Below, piece after piece: positions 50,601-58,019 of a stretch of DNA of 64,000 nucleotides (the stretch's first letter is position 1; each line of letters opens with the position of its first letter). A model generated the notes under the pieces. It ran no database searches. It was not told where the DNA came from and saw nothing but the letters and a program-made list of their open reading frames with translations. The DNA comes from Streptoverticillium olivoreticuli subsp. olivoreticuli. GTDB taxonomy: Bacteria > Actinomycetota > Actinomycetes > Streptomycetales > Streptomycetaceae. The stretch lies in contig NZ_CP031455.1 of assembly GCF_003391135.1 (NCBI RefSeq), positions 6,184,001 through 6,248,000 of the forward strand, read 5' to 3'. A program made the position numbers and the translations under genes.

Positions 50601-51203
50601 GGGGCCCTGAGCGCCTCGCAGCTGGTGCGGCTCGCCGCCGACCCGGACGGGTTCGCGCACGAGCTGGCCCGCCCGATGCCGCGCCCTCCGCAGCCCGCCG
50701 CCCGCCGGGGCACCCGCTTCCACGCCTGGATCGAGTCCCGGTTCGAGGCGCTGCCCCTCCCGATGCTGGGACCCGACGAGCTGCCGGGCGCCGCCGAGGA
50801 CGGCACGGACGCCCCGGAGATCGCCGACGAACGGGACCTCGCCGCGCTCAAGGCCGCCTTCGAGCGCACTCCGTACGCCCACCGCACGCCGTACCGCGTG
50901 GAGGCGCCGATCCAGCTCACCCTCTCGGGCCGAGTGATCCGCGGCCGCATTGACGCCGTCTACCGCGAGCGCGGCCCCCACGGCGACACGTACGAGATCG
51001 TCGACTGGAAGACGAGCCGCACCCACAATGCGGACCCCCTCCAGCTCGCGATCTACCGCGTCGCCTGGGCGGAACAGCACGGTCTGCCGCTGTCCGCCGT
51101 CACGGCCGCCTTCGTCTACGTGCGCGACGGCGAGACCGTCCGCCCCGAGGGCCTGCCGGACCGCGCGGGGCTCGAAGAGGTCCTGCTCGGGGAGGGCGCA
51201 TGA
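47649..51203 (+). CDS. adnB: AdnB: UvrD-like motor with RecB-like nuclease
   Basis: The 1184-aa protein has GAGSGKTT (39-46), LTFTNKAAGELSER, LLDEYQDTS, GDPCQAIYGWRG and AHKSKGLEWDVVAV in its motor, an acidic Pro-rich linker at about 830-960 (DDHSWPL...), and a C-terminal nuclease with VDWKTSR (D1119, K1121) and QLAIYRVAW. It lacks the cysteine cluster seen in AdnA. Paired with AdnA it resects DNA double-strand breaks. TAGCGT lies six bases before the GTG start, so adnB may have its own promoter in addition to read-through from adnA. Confidence 0.92.
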   Translation: MTPRLTDPEQLKELLGIPFTPEQTACITAPPAPQVIVAGAGSGKTTVMAARVVWLVGTGQVAPEQVLGLTFTNKAAGELSERVRKALVEAGVTDPDPRPGDPDQAPGEPQISTYHAFAGRLLKEHGLRIGLEPSARLLADATRFQLAARVLRTSPGPYPALTRSFGDLVPDLLALDGELAEHLVAPAGLRAYDTGLLTALEGAKLSNADLRRVPDTARARLELLHLVEAYREEKRKRDLLDFGDQIALSAELARSRPEVGQIMREQFAVVLLDEYQDTSVAQRLLLSGLFGGGTGHAVTAVGDPCQAIYGWRGASVANLDDFPLHFPHADGSPARRFALSENRRSGGRLLDLANGLAAPLRARHAGVEALRPAPGAERDGVVRCALLPTHAEELQWLADSLDHLVRTGTRPGDIAVLCRTAVDFAQIQGALVERDVPVEVVGLSGLLHLPEIADLVAVCEVLQDPTANAALVRLLIGPRWRIGPRDLALLGRLARTLVPHGGAGTDPERRLAEAVEGVDPAEVVSLADALDSFLTAGGPSRAEPGAGQDAGLPFSSEARVRFARLAAELRDLRRSLADPLMDVLHRVLAATGLEVELSASPHALAARRRETLSHFLDIAAGFAAVDGEAGLLAFLGFLRTAAQYEKGLDSSLPGGENTVKVLTAHKSKGLEWDVVAVPGLVTKTFPSEQSRESWTAQAKVLPHALRGDADTLPDVGAWDGKGLAAFKAAMKEHQRTEELRLGYVTFTRPRSLLLGSGHWWGPSQKQPRGPSDFLQALRAHCEAGNGEIEVWAEEPEEGAENPALAEPDTDHSWPLPLDPVSLTRRRAAADAVLAHLDRVAARQDEPPRPTDPDPEPAHDPDWPPPEDEDHPDAYDEGPPSADEDLTDWDALPTTRPQPPLPAPRQTPDEDGAGGPVRTPHARVRPEGDPGSGPPRHHFDFDEPPAGHSLVPEEARLVGSWDRDLEALAGELRRARASVREVVLPGALSASQLVRLAADPDGFAHELARPMPRPPQPAARRGTRFHAWIESRFEALPLPMLGPDELPGAAEDGTDAPEIADERDLAALKAAFERTPYAHRTPYRVEAPIQLTLSGRVIRGRIDAVYRERGPHGDTYEIVDWKTSRTHNADPLQLAIYRVAWAEQHGLPLSAVTAAFVYVRDGETVRPEGLPDRAGLEEVLLGEGA

Positions 51204-51250
51204 GCAAGCCCGGTCATGGTCACGCCGTGTGGCCGGATAGGCTCGATGTC

Positions 51251-52648
51251 ATGAGCGACACCCCGGACAGCGCTGTCCGCGCGTATATCGAAGAGCACCG
51301 CGACGCCTTCCTCGACGACCTGGTCGAGTGGCTCCGCATCCCCTCCGTGTCGGCGGATCCCGGCCGCGCCTCCGATGTGCGCCGCAGTGCTGACTGGCTG
51401 GCCGGGAAGCTCACCGCGACCGGCTTCCCGACCGTCGAGGTCTGGGAGACCGACGGCGCCCCGGCGGTGTTCGCCGAGTGGCCCTCCGGCGACGCCGGCG
51501 CCCCGACCGTCCTGGTCTACGGCCACCACGACGTGCAGCCCGCCGCCCGCGAGGACGGCTGGGACACCGAGCCCTTCGAGCCCGTCCTCAAGGACGGCCG
51601 GCTCCACGCCCGCGGTGCCGCGGACGACAAGGGCCAGGTCTTCTTCCACACCCTGGGCCTGCGGGCCCACCTCGCCGCGACCGGCCGCACCGCGCCCGCG
51701 GTCAACCTCAAGCTGATCATCGAGGGCGAGGAGGAGTCCGGTTCGCCGCACTTCCCGGCCCTCGTCCGCGCCCGCGCCGACCGCCTCGCGTGCGACACCG
51801 TGATCGTCTCCGACACCGGCATGTGGTCCGAGGACACCCCGACCGTCTGCACGGGCATGCGCGGCCTCACGGACTGCCAGATCGACCTGTACGGGCCGGG
51901 GCAGGACATCCACTCGGGCTCCTTCGGCGGTGCCGTGCCCAACCCGGCCACCGAGGCGGCGCGCCTGGTCGCCGCCCTGCACGACGAGGACCGCAAGGTC
52001 GCGATCCCCGGTTTCTACGACGGCGTCGTGGAGCTGACCGACCGCGAGCGCGAGCTGTTCGCGGAGCTGCCCTTCGACGAGAAGCAGTGGCTGCGCATCG
52101 CGCACTCCCACGCCTCCCTCGGCGAGAAGGGCTACACCACCCTGGAGCGGATCTGGGCCCGCCCCACCGCCGAGGTCAACGGCATGGGCGGCGGCTACCA
52201 GGGCCCCGGCGGCAAGACGATCGTGCCGTCCACCGCGCAGCTCAAGCTGTCCTTCCGGCTCGTCGCGGGCCAGGACACCGACGGTGTGCAGCAGGCCGTG
52301 CGCAAGTGGGTGGCCGACAGCCTGCCGGAGGGCATCCGCCACGAGATCAACTTCTGGGGCGTGACCCGCCCCTGCCTGACCCCGCTCGACCACCCGTACC
52401 TCCAGTCGGTCGTCCGGGCCATGGGCCGCGCCTTCGGGCAGAAGATCCTCTTCACGCGCGAGGGCGGCTCCGGCCCGGCCGCCGACCTCCAGGACGTGCT
52501 CGGCGTGCCGGTGCTGTTCCTCGGCATCTCGGTGCCGTCGGACGGCTGGCACGCGCCGAACGAGAAGGTCGAGCTGGACCTCCTCATGAAGGGCGTCGAG
52601 ACCAGCGCCTATCTCTGGTCCGACCTGGCCGGAAGCAGTGACCGGTAG
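51251..52648 (+). CDS. M20-family dipeptidase
   Basis: The 465-aa protein is a metal-dependent dipeptidase of the M20 group: YGHHDVQP (metal His), GAADDKGQ (bridging Asp), EGEEESGS (catalytic and metal Glu), SDTGM, and GGSGPAADLQ near the end. It hydrolyses dipeptides in the cytosol. Two starts are plausible. ATG 51251 follows TAGGCT by seven bases (leaderless). ATG 51200 overlaps the adnB stop (ATGA) with GGGAGGG upstream and would add 17 residues. I list the shorter form because it begins at the family's usual N-terminus. Confidence 0.88.
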   Translation: MSDTPDSAVRAYIEEHRDAFLDDLVEWLRIPSVSADPGRASDVRRSADWLAGKLTATGFPTVEVWETDGAPAVFAEWPSGDAGAPTVLVYGHHDVQPAAREDGWDTEPFEPVLKDGRLHARGAADDKGQVFFHTLGLRAHLAATGRTAPAVNLKLIIEGEEESGSPHFPALVRARADRLACDTVIVSDTGMWSEDTPTVCTGMRGLTDCQIDLYGPGQDIHSGSFGGAVPNPATEAARLVAALHDEDRKVAIPGFYDGVVELTDRERELFAELPFDEKQWLRIAHSHASLGEKGYTTLERIWARPTAEVNGMGGGYQGPGGKTIVPSTAQLKLSFRLVAGQDTDGVQQAVRKWVADSLPEGIRHEINFWGVTRPCLTPLDHPYLQSVVRAMGRAFGQKILFTREGGSGPAADLQDVLGVPVLFLGISVPSDGWHAPNEKVELDLLMKGVETSAYLWSDLAGSSDR

Positions 52649-52698
52649 CTCGCGTTCTTGACGTACACCACCATCCGTAGGGGGAGTTGGAAGCAGCC

Positions 52699-53640
52699 GT
52701 GACCACCTGGACCGATCTGTCAGCCGCCCGGCCCATCACGCTCAGCGGCGACAGCGGCATCGACCGCGCCGCGCACCACCGCCTCGACGAGGCGTGGCTC
52801 GCCGCCGCGTGGAGCCACCCCTCCACGAGGGTCTTCGTGGTCTCCGGCGGGCAGGTGCTGATCGACGACACTCCCGACGGCCGCACCGAGCTGGTGATGA
52901 CTCCGGCCTTCGAGGCGCCGGTCACCGAGACGCACCGCTATTTCCTGGGCGAGGACGAGAAGGGCGTCGCCTACTTCGCGCTCCAGAAGGACACGCTGCC
53001 CGGGCGCATGGACCAGTCGGCGCGCCCGGCCGGGCTCCGCGAGGCGGGGCTGCTGCTGTCGCCGCGCGACGCCGGGCTGCTGGTGCACGCGGTGGCCCTG
53101 GAGAACTGGCAGCGACTGCACCGCTTCTGCTCGCGCTGCGGTGAGCGCACGGTGGTGGCGGCCGCGGGCCATATCCGCCGCTGCCCCGCCTGCGGCGCGG
53201 AGCACTACCCCCGCACCGACCCGGCCGTCATCATGCTCGTCACCGACAAGGAGGACCGGGCGCTGCTGGGCCGGCAGATGCACTGGCCGGAGGGCCGCTT
53301 CTCGACGCTCGCGGGCTTCGTCGAGCCGGGCGAGTCCATCGAGCAGGCCGTGCGGCGGGAGGTCGCCGAGGAAGCGGGCGTGGTCGTCGGCGACGTGGAG
53401 TACGTCGCCAGCCAGCCCTGGCCCTTCCCGTCCAGCCTGATGCTGGGCTTCATGGCGCGGGCCACGTCCGCGGACATCCAGGTGGACGGCGAGGAGATCC
53501 ACGAGGCCCGCTGGTTCTCGCGGGAGGAGCTGCGGGCGGCCTTCGCCTCCGGCGAGGTGCTGCCGCCCACCGGCATCTCCATCGCGGCCCGCCTCCTGGA
53601 GCTCTGGTACGGCGAGCCGCTGCCGCAGAGCCCGAGCTGA
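52699..53640 (+). CDS. nudC: NudC: NAD(+) diphosphatase
   Basis: The 313-aa protein has the NudC layout: an N-terminal domain, a zinc ribbon (Cys 144, 147, 162, 165), a Nudix box with GFVEPGESIEQAV and REVAEEAGV, and the NADH-pyrophosphatase signature SQPWPFPSSLML. It cleaves NAD(H) to NMN(H) and AMP, and in other bacteria removes NAD caps from RNA. GGAAG stands five bases before the GTG start; a TTG four codons earlier is a weaker choice. The convergent mycoredoxin gene follows after a terminator. Confidence 0.93.
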   Translation: MTTWTDLSAARPITLSGDSGIDRAAHHRLDEAWLAAAWSHPSTRVFVVSGGQVLIDDTPDGRTELVMTPAFEAPVTETHRYFLGEDEKGVAYFALQKDTLPGRMDQSARPAGLREAGLLLSPRDAGLLVHAVALENWQRLHRFCSRCGERTVVAAAGHIRRCPACGAEHYPRTDPAVIMLVTDKEDRALLGRQMHWPEGRFSTLAGFVEPGESIEQAVRREVAEEAGVVVGDVEYVASQPWPFPSSLMLGFMARATSADIQVDGEEIHEARWFSREELRAAFASGEVLPPTGISIAARLLELWYGEPLPQSPS

Positions 53641-53646
53641 GCCGTC

Positions 53647-53677
53647 CGGGGCACCGTTCTCACGAGCCGGTGCCCCG
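53647..53677. terminator. Bidirectional terminator between nudC and the mycoredoxin gene
   Basis: CGGGGCACCG and CGGTGCCCCG form a perfect 10-bp stem with an 11-base loop between two convergent genes. Confidence 0.8.
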
Positions 53678-53691
53678 CGGCCGGGCCGGGG

Positions 53692-53946
53692 TCAGGCGGC
53701 CAGAGCTTCCTTCACCTGGGCGAGGCTCGGGTTCGTCATGACCAGCTCGGTGCCCTTGGGGGAGACCACCAGGACGGTCGGGACCGTCTGGTTGCCGTCG
53801 TTCGCCTTTTCCACGAAGGCCGCGGAGTCGGCGTCGTGCTCGATGTTGATCTCGTTGTACGCGATTCCCTCGCGGTCCAGCTGGCTCTTCAGCCGACGGC
53901 AGTAGCCGCACCAGGTGGTGCTGTACATCGTCACGGTGCCCGACAT
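53692..53946 (-). CDS. mrx1: Mycoredoxin (glutaredoxin-like)
   Basis: The 84-aa protein is a glutaredoxin-fold redoxin: VTMYSTTWCGYCRRL with the active site CGYC (13-16), INIEHDADSAAFVEK, and the cis-proline segment GNQTVPTVLV. Mycoredoxins reduce mixed disulphides with mycothiol, the low-molecular-weight thiol of actinomycetes. Its counterpart in M. tuberculosis is Rv3198A, also next to nudC and uvrD2. GAGG and a more distant AAGGAG precede the ATG. Confidence 0.92.
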   Translation of the reverse strand: MSGTVTMYSTTWCGYCRRLKSQLDREGIAYNEINIEHDADSAAFVEKANDGNQTVPTVLVVSPKGTELVMTNPSLAQVKEALAA

Positions 53947-54172
53947 GCGCCTCGTGCTCCTTCGGTGGTGGGTGTGGTGCCAGGAGTAGAACGCGCGCTC
54001 GTACAGGACCATTCCCGGGCGGCTGCCGCGACGGGGCGGCCGCCGAGCCGCCCACGGCCCGTACGGCGGTCCCGTCCGCCGCTCCGAGTGGACCCGGCCA
54101 TTAATACGACCGGTCGGCCGTCCCTGTGGACGACATTCCCGGTCGCCCCCGCCGACCTGGCAGCATGGCGGG

Positions 54173-56386
54173 GTGACAGCAACCCTCTTCCCGCAGGTCC
54201 CGGACTCTGCCGACGCCGTGCTCGACGGGCTCGACCCCGAGCAGCGCGAGGTCGCGACGGCCCTCAGCGGTCCGGTGTGCGTGCTGGCCGGAGCGGGCAC
54301 GGGCAAGACGCGCGCGATCACCCACCGGATCGCCTACGGCGTCCGCTCCGGGATGCTCCAGCCCGCGAGTGTGCTTGCCGTCACCTTCACCAACCGCGCC
54401 GCCGGAGAGATGCGCGGCCGGCTCCGCCAGCTGGGCGCGGGCGGCGTCCAGGCGCGCACGTTCCACTCGGCCGCGCTGCGCCAGCTCCAGTACTTCTGGC
54501 CCAAGGCCGTGGGCGGCGAGGTGCCGCGCCTGGTCGAGCGGAAGGTCCAGCTCGTCGCGGAGGCCGCGGCCCGCTGCCGGATCCGGCTCGACCGCAACGA
54601 GCTGCGCGACGTGACGGGCGAGATCGAGTGGTCGAAGGTCACCCAGACCGTCCCCGAGGACTACGCTCCCGCCGCCGCGAAGGCCGGCCGGGAAGCCCCC
54701 CGCGACCCCGCCGAGATCGGCCTGATCTACGGGACGTACGAGCAGCTCAAGCGCGACCGCGGCGTGATCGACTTCGAGGACGTCCTGCTGCTGACCGTCG
54801 GCGTCCTCCAGGACCGGCACGACATCGCGGAGACGGTGCGCCGCCAGTACCAGCACTTCGTGGTCGACGAGTACCAGGACGTCAGCCCGCTCCAGCAGCG
54901 GCTGCTGGAGCTGTGGCTTGGCGACCGCGACAACCTCTGCGTGGTCGGCGACGCCAGCCAGACCATCTACTCCTTCACCGGCGCCACCCCCGACCACCTG
55001 CTGAACTTCCGCACCCGCCACCCGCGCGCGACCGTCGTGAAGCTCATCCGGGACTACCGCTCCACCCCTCAGGTGGTCCACCTCGCCAACGGCCTCCTCT
55101 CGCAGGCCCGGGGCCGGGCCGCCGAGCACCGGCTGGAGCTGGTCTCCCAGCGCCCGGCGGGCCCCGAGCCCCGCTACACCGAGTTCGCGGACGAGCCCGC
55201 CGAGGCCGAGGGCACCGCGCGCCGGGTCCGCGAGCTCATCGGCTCCGGGGTCCCGGCCAGCGAGATCGCGATCCTCTATCGCATCAACGCCCAGTCCGAG
55301 GTCTATGAGCAGGCCCTCGCCGACGCCGGGGTGCCCTATCAGCTGCGCGGCGCCGAGCGGTTCTTCGAGCGCCCGGAGGTCCGTGAGGCCACCCTGCTGC
55401 TGCGGGGCGCCGCCCGTGCCGGAGGGCACTCCGACCCCCAGCTCGCCGACGCCGACGACGTGCCCTCCCAGGTGCGGGCCGTGCTCGGCACCCGTGGCTG
55501 GACCGCTGAGCCCCCCGCGGGCTCGGGGGCGGTCCGGGACCGCTGGGAGTCCCTGGCGGCCCTGGTGCGGCTGGCGGAGGACTTCGTACGGGCCAGACCG
55601 GCGGCCACCCTCGCCGACCTCGTCACCGAACTCGGCGAACGGGCGGCCGCCCAGCACGCGCCGACCGTCGAAGGTGTGACTCTCGCCTCACTCCACGCGG
55701 CCAAGGGTCTGGAGTGGGACGCCGTCTTCCTCGTCGGGCTGGCCGAGGGCATGATGCCGATCACCTATGCCAAGACCGACGAACAGGTCGAGGAGGAGCG
55801 CCGCCTGCTCTATGTGGGGGTCACCCGCGCCCGTCGCGACCTCTCCCTGTCGTGGGCGCTGTCCCGCACCCCGGGCGGCCGCGCGACCCGGCGCCCCACC
55901 CGCTTCCTGAGCGGGCTGCGGCCCGGCTCCGTCGCCCGCCCCGGCGGGGGAGGGGCGCCCGCCCTCACCGGCGGCACGGCGGGCGTCGAGCGGGGCGGCC
56001 CGCGCAGGCGCCGTGGGCCCGCGCGGTGCCGGGTCTGCGGCAAGACCCTGACGGACGCGGGCGAGATCAAACTGACGCGCTGCGAGGACTGCCCCTCCGA
56101 CCTGGACGAGGCGCTCTACGAGCGGCTGCGCGACTGGCGGGCCGGGCAGGCGGGCCTGCTGGGCCAGCCCGCCTACTGCGTCTTCACCGACAAGACCCTG
56201 CTGGCGATCGCCGAGGCCGTGCCGGGAACCGAATCGGAGCTCGTGGGCATCTCAGGGGTGGGAGGACGGAAGCTCGACAAGTTCGGCGCCGACGTCCTGG
56301 CCCTGTGCGCGGGCAGGGAACCGGCATCGGAAGACGCGTCCGAAGTGACCTCGGAAGACGCCTCGGAAGAAACTCCGGAAAAATAG
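54173..56386 (+). CDS. uvrD2: UvrD2: superfamily-1 DNA helicase with zinc cluster and HRDC domain
   Basis: The 737-aa protein has GAGTGKT (40-46), VTFTNRAAGEMRGR, FVVDEYQDVS, GDASQTIYSFTG and LHAAKGLEWDAVFL. A tetracysteine motif (Cys 619, 622, 637, 640) and an HRDC domain (about 655-715) follow, as in mycobacterial UvrD2. It is a 3'-5' DNA helicase, probably in repair. A Ser/Glu-rich tail of about 20 residues ends the protein (repeats of SEDAS and SEV/TSE). It is divergent from the mycoredoxin gene and followed by the wblC leader; the wblC promoter overlaps its stop codon. Confidence 0.92.
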   Translation: MTATLFPQVPDSADAVLDGLDPEQREVATALSGPVCVLAGAGTGKTRAITHRIAYGVRSGMLQPASVLAVTFTNRAAGEMRGRLRQLGAGGVQARTFHSAALRQLQYFWPKAVGGEVPRLVERKVQLVAEAAARCRIRLDRNELRDVTGEIEWSKVTQTVPEDYAPAAAKAGREAPRDPAEIGLIYGTYEQLKRDRGVIDFEDVLLLTVGVLQDRHDIAETVRRQYQHFVVDEYQDVSPLQQRLLELWLGDRDNLCVVGDASQTIYSFTGATPDHLLNFRTRHPRATVVKLIRDYRSTPQVVHLANGLLSQARGRAAEHRLELVSQRPAGPEPRYTEFADEPAEAEGTARRVRELIGSGVPASEIAILYRINAQSEVYEQALADAGVPYQLRGAERFFERPEVREATLLLRGAARAGGHSDPQLADADDVPSQVRAVLGTRGWTAEPPAGSGAVRDRWESLAALVRLAEDFVRARPAATLADLVTELGERAAAQHAPTVEGVTLASLHAAKGLEWDAVFLVGLAEGMMPITYAKTDEQVEEERRLLYVGVTRARRDLSLSWALSRTPGGRATRRPTRFLSGLRPGSVARPGGGGAPALTGGTAGVERGGPRRRRGPARCRVCGKTLTDAGEIKLTRCEDCPSDLDEALYERLRDWRAGQAGLLGQPAYCVFTDKTLLAIAEAVPGTESELVGISGVGGRKLDKFGADVLALCAGREPASEDASEVTSEDASEETPEK

Positions 56387-56387
56387 T

Positions 56388-56417
56388 TTGCGCACGCGGA
56401 CGGCATACCCATAGCCT
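56388..56417 (+). promoter_or_regulatory. Probable WblC-responsive promoter of wblC
   Basis: TTGCGC and TAGCCT are 18 bases apart, and the sequence GGAAAAATAG directly upstream of the -35 is AT-rich, as expected for promoters bound by WhiB7/WblC through its AT-hook. It begins right at the uvrD2 stop codon. The start site is not proven. Confidence 0.5.
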
Positions 56418-56527
56418 TCCGAGCACGGAGACAGCGGCTCTTTCGAGTTCCGGTGGATCCGTGCTGTACTGAACCGTCCGGACCGGTTTCAACCGGTCCC
56501 CAAGACGCCGAGAGGAGGCGGAGACCA

Positions 56528-56827
56528 ATGATCAGCTTCAAGACCTGCAACAAAATGACCGATCGTCCGGTCGTCGCCACCCGTCCCCTCGGCCTCACTG
56601 TCGGCTCTCTCTCCCTGTTCCAGGGCACCGGTCTGTCCATCGCAGGCTTTGCCCCGGTCAATGAGCGACCGACCAAGGCGTCCGCGGTAAGGGCAGCAGC
56701 AGCGGCACAGGCCCAGGCCTATGCCATTGAAGCGGCGACCGACGGCGCCGGATCCCTGAACGCGCAGCAGCAGCACCTCACGATGTGGGCCTTCCGTGGG
56801 CTCGAACCCTGGAGAGATCCAGCCTGA
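56528..56827 (+). CDS. Regulatory upstream ORF of the wblC leader
   Basis: This 99-codon frame has a strong ribosome binding site (GAGAGGAGG, about nine bases away). It opens MISFKTCNKMTDRPVV and ends MWAFRGLEPWRDPA. Its stop codon falls just after the left arm of the antiterminator and inside the next hairpin. In S. coelicolor, translation of a uORF in this leader controls wblC by transcription attenuation; the layout here fits. An internal in-frame ATG would give a 14-residue version. The peptide itself need not have a function. Confidence 0.75.
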   Translation: MISFKTCNKMTDRPVVATRPLGLTVGSLSLFQGTGLSIAGFAPVNERPTKASAVRAAAAAQAQAYAIEAATDGAGSLNAQQQHLTMWAFRGLEPWRDPA

Positions 56828-56870
56828 TCGGCATGATCAGGTCGGCACCTTCCAGGGCCGCGGAACCCAC
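56796..56870 (+). promoter_or_regulatory. Antiterminator pairing of the wblC leader
   Basis: GTGGG (56796) and CCCTGG (56807), at the end of the uORF, can pair with CCCAC (56866) and CCAGGG (56852). That would sequester the left arm of the attenuator. A separate hairpin, CCTGATC/GATCAGG (56823-56841), lies in between. Confidence 0.6.
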
Positions 56871-56895
56871 ACCGGGATCCGCGGCCCTTTTGTTT
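56855..56895 (+). terminator. Attenuator (Rho-independent terminator) ahead of wblC
   Basis: GGGCCGCGG pairs with CCGCGGCCC around a 15-base loop and is followed by TTTTGTTT, one of only two terminators here with a T tract. It lies 69 bases before the wblC start and would stop transcription when the uORF is translated normally. Confidence 0.85.
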
Positions 56896-56963
56896 GCCCC
56901 CTCGCCCGTGCGGGGGGAACCAGCCCGGCCACAAGCCGGAAGACAAGACGAGGAACAAACACC

Positions 56964-57326
56964 GTGCAACTCAAGGCACACACCCCGTCAGTAGCGACCG
57001 ACCTGATCCCCCCGCCTGTCCCCACGGAGGACTCCTTGACCCCGCTCACCGCCCTCACCGACCTCGACGACGCCATCGAGAACTTGGGCACGCCCGTCCC
57101 CTGCCGCAGCTACGACCCGGAGGTCTTCTTCGCCGAGACCCCGGCCGACGTGGAGTACGCCAAGTCGCTCTGCCAGACCTGCCCGCTCCGCGAGGCCTGC
57201 CTGGCCGGTGCCCTGGACCGGCGTGAGCCGTGGGGTGTCTGGGGCGGCGAGCTCTTCGTCCAGGGCGTCGTGGTGGCCCGCAAGCGGCCCCGTGGCCGTC
57301 CGCGCAAGAACCCGGTCGCCGCATGA
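56964..57326 (+). CDS. wblC: WblC/WhiB7: Fe-S transcription factor for antibiotic resistance
   Basis: The 120-aa protein has all WhiB features: Cys 47, 70, 73 and 79 bind a 4Fe-4S cluster, GVWGG (91-95) contacts the sigma factor, and the C-terminal AT-hook PRGRPRK (109-115) marks the WhiB7 subgroup. WblC binds region 4 of the major sigma factor and turns on intrinsic resistance genes when translation is inhibited. The GTG start has GAGGAA about seven bases upstream. The leader with uORF and attenuator lies ahead. The next gene starts at its stop codon (ATGA). Confidence 0.95.
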   Translation: MQLKAHTPSVATDLIPPPVPTEDSLTPLTALTDLDDAIENLGTPVPCRSYDPEVFFAETPADVEYAKSLCQTCPLREACLAGALDRREPWGVWGGELFVQGVVVARKRPRGRPRKNPVAA

Positions 57327-57649
57327 GCGTCTTCGGCACCATCGACCGCCCCACCACGCACGACCCCAAGAAGCAGGATCCGACGATGAACCGCCCCTCC
57401 GCCGAGCCATTCGGCCCCGAAGCCCTCACCCGTGACACCGCCGGCGCGACCGCCCCGCGCCAGAACAGGAACCTTGAAATGCAACTCATCCCAGAAGCCC
57501 TGGCCCGTGCTCATATGCACGAACGCCTCCGGGTGGCCGAGGCCGAGCGAAGGGCCGTCCGGCTGGTCACCGCCCGTCGGATGCAGCGCCGCGCCGAGCG
57601 CGCCTCGCTGCGCGCCCGCCGCGCGCTGGCCATGGCCGTGATGCACTGA
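57323..57649 (+). CDS. Small basic protein downstream of wblC
   Basis: The frame encodes 108 residues. The first 50 are Pro-rich and probably disordered. The last 56 (MQLIPEALARAHMHERL... ALAMAVMH) form a very basic helix rich in Arg and Ala. High GC at third positions runs through the whole frame, so I favour the ATG that overlaps the wblC stop. Internal ATGs at 57386 and 57479 are alternatives; the latter gives a 56-aa protein. The coupling suggests co-expression with WblC in response to antibiotics. No family is recognised. Confidence 0.65.
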   Translation: MSVFGTIDRPTTHDPKKQDPTMNRPSAEPFGPEALTRDTAGATAPRQNRNLEMQLIPEALARAHMHERLRVAEAERRAVRLVTARRMQRRAERASLRARRALAMAVMH

Positions 57650-57696
57650 GCCGGGCCACAGCCCGGGCCCAGGGCTCACCCGGAGCTCATCCCGAT

Positions 57697-57734
57697 CCCC
57701 GCGGGGCCGGTCCGAACGGACCGGCCCCGCGGGG
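57697..57734 (+). terminator. Strong terminator after the wblC operon
   Basis: A perfect 17-bp stem (CCCCGCGGGGCCGGTCC) with the loop GAAC lies 48 bases after the stop codon. Confidence 0.88.
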
Positions 57735-57785
57735 CGTTGGGTGCGTTGTGCCCTCCCGGCGCGTCCACGGGGATATCGTCTGGGA

Positions 57786-58001
57786 GTGGACCAGAAGACG
57801 CATGAATCAGTGCAGTTGGACCCTGAGGCCACCGAGACCGCCGCGCCCGTGACGTGCGCTCGCTGTGGCACCGCCGCCGACGGTACGCCGCCGACCTGGA
57901 CCTGCTCCGTCGAGAACGGCAGCCGCCGCTACTTCTGCGACGACTGCGCCCGTGCCAACCTCAGAGCGATCGAGAGCCGACTCGACTCGTCCTGGTGGTG
58001 A
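57786..58001 (+). CDS. Small zinc-finger-like protein
   Basis: The 71-aa product has CARC near residue 24, then a Cys in WTCSVENGSRR, and CDDC near residue 51 (YFCDDCARANLRAIES), a treble-clef-like cysteine spacing. It may bind zinc and nucleic acid or protein. TATCGT stands six bases before the GTG, so the mRNA is probably leaderless. The stop codon is 18 bases from that of the convergent ABC1 kinase gene. Confidence 0.7.
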   Translation: MDQKTHESVQLDPEATETAAPVTCARCGTAADGTPPTWTCSVENGSRRYFCDDCARANLRAIESRLDSSWW

Positions 58002-58019
58002 GGGCCCGCCCCCGGCCCG

